A DNA stretch of 64,000 nt, taken from positions 7,962,309 through 8,026,308 of the forward strand of contig OU744446.1 in the NCBI GenBank assembly GCA_916610825.1, in the 5' to 3' direction. Under the pieces are notes generated by a model, which saw only the letters and a list, made by a program, of their open reading frames with translations, made no database searches and was not told the origin of the DNA. This document shows positions 10,381-22,081 of this stretch, piece after piece (within the stretch, counting starts at the first letter, position 1; every line of letters starts with the position of its first letter). The translations under genes were made by a program, and so were the position numbers. Source of the DNA: Haliclystus octoradiatus (lineage: Eukaryota; Cnidaria; Staurozoa; Stauromedusae; Haliclystidae).

Positions 10381-11102
10381 GACGATGCTATAAATTCATT
10401 CAAATTTGTATTTACAATAGTATTTTGTTTCTATCTATCATGATGTCCAAGTTGTTTGGCTTGCTTGATCTAAACATGTGAGTTAGCCAATCAAATTACT
10501 AGAGCAGCATTTGAAAATCTCTCGAGTTTTACAATATCATTTGTGTTTTATTGCTTCAGTAATTATAACATGTACAATATTGCTAGGTATTGCTAGTATG
10601 TTTAAAACCAAACAAAATAATATGTAAAACCTCTATGTTTACATTTGCTATTTTATTATTCAATGGATCTGCTTTGCAAATCATGGGGGCATTAATTTAT
10701 CTTGGTGTAATGCTTTCTACTGTTTATTAATTTCCAATTATGCATGGAACCCAAGAATTTATTCATTTAAAATGCGTTAAACAAGACGTGAAACGAGAAG
10801 AGTTTGTAAAAGAATATTTTGCGGATCATCGGTTGGCAGAGATAATAGATCAAAACATCGGAAGAGAGTTTTCAATGTGACTTTTAGAAACCGTATTGGA
10901 CCAGCCAACTTACTGCGTTTCTCAACCAAATTAGTGATTTGATAAATAGGAAATTCTATCCATTGAGATCAAAAAGAAATTAGAATTGCGAATGACTGAT
11001 ATGAAGAAATGATGATGGTTTGAGTTCCTACAACACGTGTACAATTAGTCCACATAAATTCAATAGTTTTTATTCAAGAAATTAAATGTTGAAATGTGAC
11101 TA

Positions 11103-11520
11103 TAAAGCCCTGGGCAAACGACAGCAACAGTTGGGCGACTTTTAAATCCTTCGAAAATCCTTGTCGTTTAGCCACTCTTTTGATTTTGTCTGACGTGTTG
11201 CATCGTGTATTTTATTTGTCGCATTCTGTTTGGTGGCAATCAAACCTTTTCCAAGTCTTTCCAAGGATTTTTGTTATCGAACATCTTCATTATCCTTTTC
11301 TCGAACCATTTCGTTCGAAATGTATCGAACTCTTTCGATGTTGTGGTCATTTCATGGCTTTTTTTTAAGTTCAGTCTTAGTTTTTGTAGAAAAGTCTTGT
11401 GAATTTCGGGTCCGTTTAGCCGCTCTTGAAAAGACTGCTTCAGAACACGAAAAACACACGTCAGACAATTACCGATTTGTTGCACAAAAGTTGCCATCGT
11501 TTGCTGAGCAGTTGCACAAC
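11103..11520. mobile_element. Degenerate foldback MITE
   Basis: The left end CCCTGGGCAAACGACAGCAAC is roughly inverted at the right end (GTTGCCATCGTTTGCTGAGCA, near 11497-11517), with further inverted internal matches such as GTCTGACGTGTTGCA against the ACACGTCAGACAATTACCG region. Several overlapping ORFs through it on both strands are by-products of this symmetry. Confidence 0.5.
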
Positions 11521-11824
11521 ATCAATGTAGACACATACGTACATCTGCTTGAATCCTAACGAAATATCGTATTCCATTGTTTTGTGTTTCCATAGTGGCT
11601 TTATATTTCAAGGTCTGTAAACAACTTAACACAAGTATGAATTTACGTTTTTATTTTATACTTTAACTAACATATATTTTGTTATTTTGCTGTTGTTCCT
11701 AGAAGCCTGGATTTTATCAACTACTTTGGTTGGTTTATTTTGTCAATTTTTAGTAAAGCTGATTTAATTTTCTGTTTATATTTACTGTTACTATCACTAT
11801 GTAAATCGATACATTTGTTAATAA

Positions 11825-11843
11825 GCCAGCATTTTCACAACAT
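11825..11843. repeat. Half-copy of the GCCAGCATTTTCACAACAT element
   Basis: GCCAGCATTTTCACAACAT matches the right terminus of the foldback element at 13160-13300 (one substitution). No partner arm lies nearby, so this is a solo end. Confidence 0.5.
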
Positions 11844-11879
11844 TTGACATTTCAAAGAATGAAAAAATCGTCTCTACTA

Positions 11880-12763
11880 TTAGGCTAGGGTTATATGGAT
11901 GCACCGAACTCAATTCGAATTAGGTGCGACATCGAATTGCATTAAATTCGCATTTGGGGTTATACAGACGAACCGAATGTCGACGATCTTTAAAAACTGG
12001 CCAAAATGTCACTTGATAGGAAGTAGTTTTCTTGGAATTATACCGCATGGTTTGAAACCAGAGTGTTTTGTTTGCATTATTTTTCATTTTCAGCGATTTT
12101 TCCGTTCTATTTTGCCTATCTATAGTTTGAAACTTGTATGATGTAGTAATCTCACAGGTTTGCAAGCATTTTTATGGGAGACAGTTTTTGCTCTATCAAG
12201 GCATAATACTCAGAGCAAATTCAATGCAAATTTCCATTATAATAACATATTATGATAAAAGCGACCCCAATTCTAGTGCTGATGCATTGTGATTGACTAA
12301 AATAAAACGTTTTTAAAATGTTTTAAATCATGATTTTGGAAAACATCAGCTTCCCTGTCAGCCATCTTTCAATCATATAAACAAGTCACCATAACAACAT
12401 CCCAAAAGCGATGTTCTTTCTATCGTATTGCCATGGAAACATCCTTTAAAATAATTTATGATTTGCGCATCCCCCGGTTTATTGCCATATAAGGTAGATA
12501 TAGGAGCTCAGTCACGGCACCGTGAGTCGAATGTATTTAGTTCGGTGCGATGATAGCTCGCTCGTATAACGCGGCGATGAATTTAATTCATGGAGAAGAG
12601 CTCCGCACGTCAAGCCTTGACGTGCGGAGCTAGCTTGACGCATTTAATGTTTTTTGAGGAATGTTGATGAACCGAATGATGTTATACGAAGCGCGCTATC
12701 ATGAGATTTAATTCGAATGAATGAATCAATTGAGTTCGGTGCGTCCATATAACCCTAGCCTTA
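11880..12763. mobile_element. PIF/Harbinger-like MITE with TTA duplication
   Basis: The element spans 11883-12760 and is flanked by TTA on both sides. The ends are inverted: GGCTAGGGTTATATGGATGC at the left against GCGTCCATATAACCCTAGCC at the right, and homology continues inward through CACCGAACTCAATTCGAAT. A 3-bp TTA/TAA duplication with GG-starting termini fits PIF/Harbinger. No transposase is encoded. A partial relative lies at 57040-57305. Confidence 0.8.
12599..12631. repeat. 33-bp perfect palindrome
   Basis: Two exact 16-bp arms (AGCTCCGCACGTCAAG and its complement) are separated by a single C. It lies inside the Harbinger-like MITE and is missing from the relative at 57 kb. Confidence 0.85.
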
Positions 12764-13159
12764 GTCAAGGATTACGTAATGTTTTAATTTAGTCACTTGA
12801 TGACAACAGTTTTGCGCGAAAGTTTTGTCATGAAGATTGTGATTTATCATTTTATATGAGTCGAAAAATACAAATAATATAATTTGTCTTTTTCTGTAGC
12901 CAGTGTTTGCTCTTTATTCGAAATTCTCAAGTGATTTCAATATTTCTGCGATGGACAGTGACAAAGAAAGTGCATACGATTCAGAGACTGATTATTAAAA
13001 TGTAGTGGGGTTTGATTTAAAATTGACCACGAAGTAAAGCAAAGAAGGACAACCGAAAAGAAAGATATTATTGAGCAAGAATGATTTGAATAAATTTAAA
13101 TCTTAATCGAATGACGCAGAAGATGACTTCCCATTTTAGAAATTTCTTTCCGGCTCCGG

Positions 13160-13349
13160 ATGTTGTGAAAATGCTGGCTTCATTTGGCCACCTCAGCCAG
13201 CATTTTGCCAGTATTTAGCCAGCACTGGCGATTGATGTTGTGAAATTGCTGGGAGAATGCTGGCTGGGGTGGCCAAGCGAAGCCAGCATTTTCATAACAT
13301 TGATGCGAAAGTTTATCAGATGTTGTGAAAATGTTGGCTTCATGTGGCC
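13160..13349. mobile_element. Small foldback element plus partial second copy
   Basis: The element at 13160-13300 has inverted ends of about 50 bp: ATGTTGTGAAAATGCTGGCT against AGCCAGCATTTTCATAACAT, with a TGGCCAC...GTGGCCA inner match. A further left-end copy starts at 13320 (ATGTTGTGAAAATGTTGGCT). The family also has a solo end at 11825. Confidence 0.7.
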
Positions 13350-14840
13350 GAGGCTTTGCATGACGACCATACTTCAAATACATAAAGGATTGGTTGTTTA
13401 CTTTTGAGAGGCCTATAGCTAATATGTTTGTCATTTTTGGATTTAATAAGAGTGGGTTTGAATTGAGCCAAGATGTTAGAGATTTAAGGTCTTCATTGAT
13501 TTTGTGTTGCATTGATGAAACAGAGCCAAGTAGATTGGGTTTAAATGTATAAAAGCATTTGTGTGTCATCAGCAAATTGTCCAGGGATTCCTTTTGAGAT
13601 AGCATCTTGGAGATCGTTCATATATATTAGGACTAGCAAAGGTCCAAGTATGGAACCTTGTGGTACCCCACACCTTAACTTTACTGCATCTAATGTCAAA
13701 TTTCCAACTTTCCAACCATACAACTTGCTCTCGATCAGTCAAGTATGATGATATCCATGATAGTGTACCGTCACTCAGTCCAAAAAGTTTGAGTTTGTGT
13801 AGCAGTATGCTATGTTGTAAACTGTCGAATGCTTTGGATAAATCCAATAGTATTAATAGTGAAAGTTCGTGTTGGTACATGGTCTTACAAACATGTTCAG
13901 TAATGTTCAATAAAGCAGTGATAGTTCAACGTCCGAGCTTGAACCCATGCTGGCATTTATTTAGCAGTTTTGAAATGTTTGGATATAGTTGGAAATATAC
14001 AATTCGTTCTAAAATTTTGGATAGCAATGATAGTAGGGTAAGTGGTCGATGTTGATCAGGCGTATATGCAGCTGGTGTTTTAGGAATAGGAGAGACAATT
14101 GTGAACTTGAAGTTTGTTGGGAATAAAGATGTTTTTATTGAAAGGTCGACTAGATCTCTTAGATAAGTGACAATAGCATTTAGCGGGGAATGGAAAATGT
14201 ATCCATCAAGTCCATCATTACCTGGCGATTTTCAATTTGGTAGCTTACCGACAGCTTTGATGATGTCAATTTCTGTCACAGCTGATACCTCAAATGACTT
14301 ATGAAGTGGCGTTATCGTAGAGTAGTTGGAGGTTGTCTGTGAGATTCTTTTGATGTTATTTCCTACATCGCCGAAAAGTTTATTGATTTCCTTTAACTCT
14401 TCCTTAGTTGTTGCGTTGCATTTATGTTTCTGTTTCTTTGTTAACTGTTTAATTTGATTCCATATCTCCTTCACACTTCCACAACAGTCATTAAATTTTG
14501 TTCTGTTATAGTCTCTTTTTGCTTTCCTTAATTTGTAATTTACTTTACTTCTGAGTTCATAATATTTTCCAATCTTGTCATTGCAACAAGTCATTCCAAT
14601 TTCATCCATTCAAATATGGCATCATTGCAATCTTGCTTTATTTATTTATTTAAAATCGTTTCTTAATTCAATTGTCACCTAAGGTGCATAGTTTGGACGT
14701 AAGACGATGGTTTATCAGGCGAATGTTTTTCAAGATGTAATATATTTTGTAATATTACAGCTGAGTTTTCAATGTCTTCATTTTCTAGTGCTATTTGAAA
14801 TTCTGTCACATCTGTGTTAAATAGATCTTTGCAGATATAT
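13350..14840 (-). pseudogene. LINE fragment (endonuclease tail and RT core)
   Basis: On the minus strand, from high to low coordinate: a linker near 14830-14650 with EKHSPDKP, typical between the endonuclease and RT; a basic KVNYKLRKAKRDYNRTKF helix; then RT blocks LLILLDLSKAFDSLQH near 13850, CGVPQGSILGPLL near 13680 and FADDTQM near 13565, the catalytic Asp pair being intact. A later block, TSWLNSNPLLLNPKMTN, matches the typical segment after the active site. Several frameshifts disrupt it. The order and motifs fit CR1/Jockey/L2-like elements. The 5' endonuclease and the 3' end are missing. Confidence 0.85.
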
Positions 14841-17800
14841 CACTTAATTCCCACCTGAAAATCAAGGTCACAAATAAATAGGACACTTAAGGATTGACCT
14901 AACAGAGGTTTAGGAGGAGACCATCATGTGGACATACTTCGGTGACAACAACATGCATTTTCCGTCAATGTTTCAATAGACAAATTCGGCTAAGAAATAA
15001 CGTGACTTGAAATGGGTATTGCATCACGTGACTCAAGTAAAATATCAATTGAAGTACCGCAGAACAGAGCAACATGTAGTTTTACTTTAAGCAATTTATT
15101 TATTAAAATGAGTTTGAATCTTAGAATTTGTTATTCTAAATATAATTTTAAATGTTGAATTTAACGTTAAACTTGATTTCATTGTTATGAGGAGAATAAA
15201 TCTGCATGTAAATCGGTGACAAAAATTGCAAAGCAACGAGTAAACTTCTATTGATTTGTTATTAAATTACAATATCATTAGGATTTTGAAATACATTTAA
15301 TATGCAATAAATTGAACATAAATATTTCAATGTTAGTCACAAACATTTTGATTTCAAACGAATTATATGGCTGATTTTTTCTTGACAGAATTTGAGTTAT
15401 TCTACTTCTATATAGACTTTCACCAGAGTTGTGACACTGTTCACGTTCTACACGACAGACAGAAATTCCGCTTTGTAAAATATATATAGCCATATAATAA
15501 CTACACCATCTGTAGTAAGACTAAAACACATGAGCAAAACTAGCAAGAGAACTTCGCACTTCTGAATACGGCAAGACGGTTTTCAATTCTTAACTTCTTG
15601 ATACACAGAGTTTGTTGGACGGCTCAGTACACGGCACAGGCTATTAAAAAAATACATCATAGATATAGTTTGCATTATATGCATCATTCTTCCATAATTT
15701 AAAGCTCATGTTTGATCGTCTATCCTTCATAGATCGAAAACGAGCGAGAAAACGGCGCCAAAAAGGTAGCTTTCGATGAAAATTTCTGTTGGCTTTATAA
15801 CAGCTTTGAACTTCCTTTTTCCTTCGCTGTCATCATTGAAATGAGTAAATGAATGTGATTCTTCATTTTCAGTGCATTATTCCAGTATTTATACATAGTA
15901 ATTTTCCCAAAAAGTAATGTCCCAATCGGTAAAACTTGACGTCTTCTTTCTAATCGTTCAAAACGTTCTGCCTTCTAATCGTTGTAACTTTTCTCCCAGG
16001 GGGCATAAACAAGACATGAAACACGCCATCAACAATGTTGAGTAAACAACTAGTCACAGAAGTAGCTTCTTGAATCTATAAATCAAATTAATCTTCCAAT
16101 AATACGAATTTACAAGCTTTGTTAAACTGCAGATTAGTACTTTCGACCGCATTCAACAATTCATTCGTTCGACTGTAAACACCAACTTCAGATCACGTGA
16201 CCATGCATTCGTTTCTTAGCCGAATTTGTCTAGTTATGATTAGTCGAAACCGACTAGGGTACTATTCGATGATCTGCATTCTGATTGGTTGCTCCATCGT
16301 TCACTATTTTCTCATAGTGAACGCTGTGAACGCTGGCAAGTTCCCTTTCAAGTTTCAAAATGTAAACAAGCGATTCGCAAAAGTTTTTGAATAAAGTTTT
16401 TATACGAATTACGAGAGTAAATTATAAATTCCGTCCCTAAGAAAACAAAACAAGTAACAAAATATGAGATGAAGTTGTTCAAAGGTTGGCTATGCATATA
16501 TACAATTTTATTCTTATTTAACAATCTTCTCGCAACTTCTCGCTACTTTATTGCAGATATAAATTAGTCCGCTAGTCAGCTAAAGTTTATAAACAACAAA
16601 CTTTTATATTACAAACAGAAAACATTTATGTATTTTAGATACTCAATAGTTACCTTGCTCAAGTTTGCTATTTTGTGGTGCTGTATTTTTGTAGCCAGTA
16701 TTAATATCCAACTGTTTTGTTTTAAAAATTAAATCTGAATCAAGTGGAATTAAACTTCATCCTTCAAATCACGACGCCATTGTCGTCATGGATGCCTTTG
16801 ATTGACGGTTGTATTTAAAATTAACTATGCAAGAAGTGAATAAATCCCAATAAATAGTTGGAATTTATTTCATTTGATATATGTTTGGCTTGTACCACTA
16901 ATTGGTTTCTACTAAAGCAATTAGACAACTCGCCCTTGTTGTCTACCTTACAGGCTCTCGCGGCAAGTGTCTGACCGACATAAACTTCTACAATTTTTTG
17001 AATCAAATTAGAAGTACTACAAAATTTAAAATTACATCTATTAAAAATAGATAAATTATACGTAAAACGTCTCAATGGGTATAAATCACTATACGATTGT
17101 TGTTCTGCAGCTAAACCATGTATCAATTACAAAATATTATATTATTTGAATTCAATTATATTCAAGTTTTAAGTTAAAACCAAACATAGTCTTCGTCCAG
17201 ACTATTTGCTTTGTAGCATTAAAATAAATCTATTTTCTCTTCATCTTCAGAGTGTTGAAAACATGGCTTAAGACTCCAGCGGAAATCAACATACTACCCG
17301 GTTCCCTTTAGAGACTTCGGCACTTAATAATATCATGGTTATGGAAATTGCGAGAAGCAAAGTTATTTGTTCAAATATTTTAAACTAAATCGAAAATTGG
17401 AGAAAATACGGGATAATATCAACAAAATAGAGTCGAAGTATATAAGGGTATTGACATTGAGAGAATCTAACATCTAACGTTTCCATTTAACGTTTAATTT
17501 CAAGAAATAATGTTTTCATAAATTTGAAGAAATAACTTTCAGAACGGGCTCTGGTCAAATTCTGACCCAGTATTTCCGACCAACTTCCGACGGATGTCTG
17601 ACCGACTAAGATCTCCGAACAACTAGAGTTTCGACAAATTTACTTTTTGTTGTGTAATGTAATGTGTAATAATCAAGCTGTTCTGTCTTGTATATGTGAA
17701 GTTGTCATTTCCATGTGTAATTGACGCCATCACCCTATGTAACTCCTGTAATCTATGTATGTGTAAGTTGAATAATAAATCAGTTCCAGTTTGACCGTCG

Positions 17801-20800
17801 TTGTGTTCGCTGGGACTCAATGTCGCTATAGAAAAGTCAGCTAAGCTATACGACACTTTTTCAGGCCATGCTCCGACCAATTCCGCTTACACGGAGGTCG
17901 GATTTGGTCGGAACGACGTCATGCGTTTAGCGGGTAAATTCTTTGTACAGTATAACAGTGTATTGAAAAAATCAAATGCAACACAGTCTAGAGCTATGCA
18001 TTCATTTTATTTATGATCTCAACGTTTTGTGACTATACATAAGCACGAGTATAGACTATATCAATGTATTAGCAATACTAAAAGTGACTTAAAGTGGGTT
18101 GGACTAGCTTGGCTACTTGGAAGCTATATTTTCGGTATTTAATTAGATCAATGATTTCAATCCTTGTAATCATTCCATTTATACAAATGCAAACTTCAAA
18201 AGTATTTCTATGGGTACAAATCGAAATCTATACAGTATACATCTGAAGAAGTGAAAATCACATAATTATCGCACACATATGTTGTGTAAGCTACACGGGA
18301 AGCTACATGCCACGTGTGGTGTGTTGCTTGCAAATGAGAATTTATCTATAAGATTTCAAATCTTATTAGGTCATATCTTATCAAAATCTAATCGGTTTTA
18401 ATCTAATAATTGTCTTTTGTTATTATGATTTGTGTTTACATATTAAAGCTCATCATTTACATGTTAACTTATAGAGTACTAATTAAGAGATATCATTTTA
18501 TTATCAATGTTCGGTTATGTGGCAAATGTATAAATTTATGATATACTTGGGATACACATAACTGTAATACTACAAATTTATATTAAAGACAAAAACATGA
18601 GACGTAAAGTTGTTTTTCCGATTTAATCCCTCTTATGGAAACTGGCTCCCGTATATGGTATATTAAAAAAGTGAGACACAAAATTGTAACTTTAACTGGA
18701 GCTTTGATGGAGAAATGATCTTGCAAAGCAAAAACACAAGAACAACATGCTATTAATAGAAAAATGTTCTCTATCTAAAGAAAGCAATCTCCCAATATCC
18801 GGGATATATACTTTAATTATATTATTGAAACTTTGACATAATTATAGAAAATATGTCTTAAAACTAAAAGTAGCTCTAGAATCAAGTATTTTTTCTTTCT
18901 AACTGAAGAACTCTATCAGGAATTTTCAGATTTTTGAAGCTTCATGGATATCCCAAGGGGGTATTTTCCATACTTTTGGTGTATGGGGGCGTTCAAATCA
19001 TTTTGAGGTATACTATTCATGATGTTGGTCTCTGCAAATTTTTCAAAATTTTTATGATTGAATCTGTGCTTTGTAAAAATATATTTTGGGTATATAAATA
19101 TATATATCTTTTTCATGATGTGATACGTTTTTATAGTCATTGTGCCAAAGTTCTATTTGAGCAACCCCATCGATCAAAGCACACCTTGGAAGTCACCCCT
19201 TGCGCTGGATATATTGAAATAATCACACGTTAAAAATGTTCAGCAATGATGATTTCATTCAATTTCATTTGTTTGATTTCTGTGCTCCCTCTATCGATTA
19301 AAGATTACACCCTTCAATGTATTTTTGGAAGTTAGCCCCGGATCCTGCCCACTTAGTTTATTTAACATTAGTTTCATTTTACCTGTGTATACTACATAGC
19401 TGATAAGAAATAATTAATTTTTATGCTCATTGCATTCGTTCTTTGTAATCAGATCATAGAAATACCATGTGAAAAAAACATCACGTATTTTAGATCAATT
19501 CATTTATTTCGCATCAGCATTTATGATATCATTGATAAGTTCGTAATGCAAGTATATAGAGTTCCTTCTAAAATATATACTGTATCTAATAGTATATTTT
19601 GTGGGATAAATGGTAGAATTATCTGATCAAAGAAGTTCTGATGTTTCTGTGCCTGTATCGAAGTCAGCCCATTGTACAATTTTGGTTCAATCATCCAGTG
19701 TGTAGAAATTTATATAGAAAATAATTGTGGGCTTTCATCTATGCGCATAATTTAACAGCCTGGCAACTATATTTGAAGCCTCAAGAAATGAGCTTGAAAC
19801 CAATTATAAGCTCTTTGCATGTGTCGCAGTCCCGGTGTCTCAGTTTTACTGTTATCAGAATTATTTTATCAGACGATGAAATAATTTTAATCTATCGTTT
19901 ATCTATTTAAATAAAATTCAATTAATAAAATAGTGAACGACAATCTTACTGCTGTGAAACATAATTTCCTTGTAAAATTGCTGCTCTAAATCTCTGATAA
20001 AATGATAATGAGTCACACTTCATTCATGGCGATCGCCTATATTTTTGCATGCATATAAAGTGACATATTTCTCATTTGTCATCAAGCAAGTAAGAAAGCG
20101 CTGCTTTTCACTCCTATATATAGATAGAAAAGAGAAAATATACACAAATCATGCTTGCTGCATGCATTTTAGATAATTCATATCATGCAAATGAAAATAC
20201 ATGGTGGAGGTATGCACAGACTCAGTTCCTCGTCGGTTCACAGAAAGTGTTTACTCTGTATTTTAACTTTGATGTTACAACACTCATCGTAATTTCAAAT
20301 AGCTGTTGAATGCTGTTCAGTTATCGTTCCCACCCAAATGAACTTTTATCTCATGTAGTTGTATTTACTGTAAATTACGAGGTAAAGGAGCATCAAAAAC
20401 ATATTTCAAATGGTGTTGTTGGAAAACAACGTGAATGAAATTTCCACTCGGAGAAATTCCATACATACAAGAAATATATTGTCAACATTGTATAGAATAT
20501 GCACTTTTTGATGGCTTTCTATGTTAAATAAACGAGAACACAAAAAATATGTATGACATGACATATAAATGCAAATAGAGTACATGTCTCCTAACGTTAC
20601 TTCTCAGGCTGCAGTTCCACAATGCAGGATCCGAGCCAAGCGTAGTGATTTTCGTACCGGTTAGGCATTCGAATTACACTAGATAACAAAGTAATCCGGT
20701 AACCGATACTTATTCGGTACGATTTCTATCCAGTCACTGATAGGTGAATGCCTCACCTCAATATTAAGTTTTTTCAATTAGTCTTTATATGCTGGTTTCG

Positions 20801-20990
20801 TTCTTCATTAAGTTTTCTCTTCAAACAAAGTGAGAAAATGGAGCAGGACTCAGTTATCACAAAGATTAACAACAACAAAAACAAATATATGGCGAAACAA
20901 CTAGACATGCTATCTTATACCGTATATGATATCATTTCTATTGAGATATTTTGCATACTCAATCATTCACACATATTAGAAAGACTTCAA
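14841..20990. other. Long stretch with no recognised gene
   Basis: ORFs here are short, AT-driven and without family motifs. A GGCGCCAAAA E2F-like site lies near 15753, and 17540-17640 and 17870-17915 contain GGTCGGA/TCCGACC blocks that may be parts of a diverged inverted-repeat element. The 20590-20740 segment has CGTACCGGTTA and ATTCGGTACG in partial inversion. None of these is strong enough to annotate as a gene. Confidence 0.4.
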
Positions 20991-21144
20991 TAAAGTATAT
21001 CTATATCTATATAATATAATCTCTTTTTTATCTTATTGATTAAGATAGACTAAATATCAATAAACATGCAATGTGTATACATATTTCCATTAACTTATAT
21101 TAATAACAACAATTCTTTTTTCTTTAATATAAAATATTAAACAT

Positions 21145-21150
21145 TTTATT
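21145..21150 (-). terminator. Poly(A) signal of the ARID3-like gene
   Basis: AATAAA on the minus strand, 53 bases after the stop codon. It is the first canonical signal downstream of the last exon. Confidence 0.5.
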
Positions 21151-21202
21151 AGATTCTTGCAATTTCCTAAATTAATATTCTAAAATTGTAAACCAGCAAT
21201 CA

Positions 21203-22081
21203 TCATTGGTTTTTTGTTAATGTCCCAGTGAAACTTTCGCCGTTAACATCAACAGTTAAATAAAGTTTATTTTCATATTTACGATGGATTTTGAAACCAA
21301 CTATGCAAGTACTTTCCCACACACTTGTTGGTTCGTCAAACTGATTGATTCTTCTTTTGGCAGGTGATAGAGTTGAGGGTGTAGCTTCCGGTGATGGATA
21401 CATACGTTTTTGTCCGCTACTATTATATGGATGATGTTCAAAATAAGGTTGATTTGCACCTCGTTGGATATATCCTAGTGGTGGACTACGATCTTGTCTA
21501 TGACAATGGGGACTTTCGCAACAATTTGGGCCGTTATGATTTTTACTGCTGTTAGTTGTTGATGTTGTCGTTGTACTGCATCTCTCAATACCGCGTGGAT
21601 GATGTATCTGATCGTTATTGTGGTGTTCAATCGGGGTCGGCTTTATTAAACGATGTTCTGGATATGGTAAATGAGGTTTACTTGCAATCGAGCCTTTTTC
21701 AATTCGATGAGATTCAAGTGCATGAGCTGAATTTCCATCATTGGGTTTTTGTCGTTGCATAGGGATTGATACTTGACTTTCAGAATTAGGTGATATTGGA
21801 GATTTTGATGCAAGTCTTGGTAATGTTTCTGTGCTTTCTCTGCTTGAGGAAGAACGGCGTTTATCTGTAACACCAGCTGATCGCGTTGTAATCCCATTTG
21901 ATGCGAGATTTGCGTTAGCACTTTCGTCCGTTTGATCGCTGCAATTACTAAGTGCTTTGTTTGATTTTGGATCAACCATAGAACAGCGATCTAGTTCTTC
22001 GTTGGATTCTGGTGACAACCTCTCATGACTAGAATTACCAATAACGTGGGATCGCGGAGAGTAATTTCCACGCCGAGGCTC
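21203..22081 (-). CDS. ARID3: ARID3-like last exon
   Basis: 879 bp starting EPRRGNYSPRSH after a TTTTTACAG acceptor and ending at TGA. Low-complexity Ser/His/Pro sequence with a KRRINQ basic patch leads to the REKLES-like carboxy end. The alpha part of REKLES is hard to recognise, so self-association may be altered. Confidence 0.88.
   Translation of the reverse strand, partial: EPRRGNYSPRSHVIGNSSHERLSPESNEELDRCSMVDPKSNKALSNCSDQTDESANANLASNGITTRSAGVTDKRRSSSSRESTETLPRLASKSPISPNSESQVSIPMQRQKPNDGNSAHALESHRIEKGSIASKPHLPYPEHRLIKPTPIEHHNNDQIHHPRGIERCSTTTTSTTNSSKNHNGPNCCESPHCHRQDRSPPLGYIQRGANQPYFEHHPYNSSGQKRMYPSPEATPSTLSPAKRRINQFDEPTSVWESTCIVGFKIHRKYENKLYLTVDVNGESFTGTLTKNQ

Larger units (their letters stand above)
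7880..11035 (+). pseudogene. GPCR-like pseudogene, copy 2 (LINE-interrupted)
   Basis: A rhodopsin-like receptor remnant in pieces. At 8419-8635 an amino end with Asn-Cys-Asn-Ile-Thr leads into a hydrophobic helix (AFLSVIVILFNSVCLF) and a basic loop, fitting TM1 and the first cytoplasmic loop. Near 9906-10098, after a LINE insertion, another helix (SALSCSFLLITLLGLILV) ends in TTDRPW, which could be TM3 with a degenerate DRY. Near 10690-10780 a TM7-like segment carries NPRIYSFK (the NPxxY motif) in a frame shifted from its preceding helix and followed by TAA. A basic carboxy tail then ends at about 10940. Frameshifts, stops and the insertion show it is dead. Confidence 0.6.

Noticed and set aside
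11096-11559. Four overlapping ORFs on both strands
   Set aside because: They overlap a foldback element and encode nothing recognisable; strand symmetry explains them.
17540-17935. Possible inverted-repeat element with GGTCGGA/TCCGACC words
   Set aside because: The arms do not align beyond a few short words.
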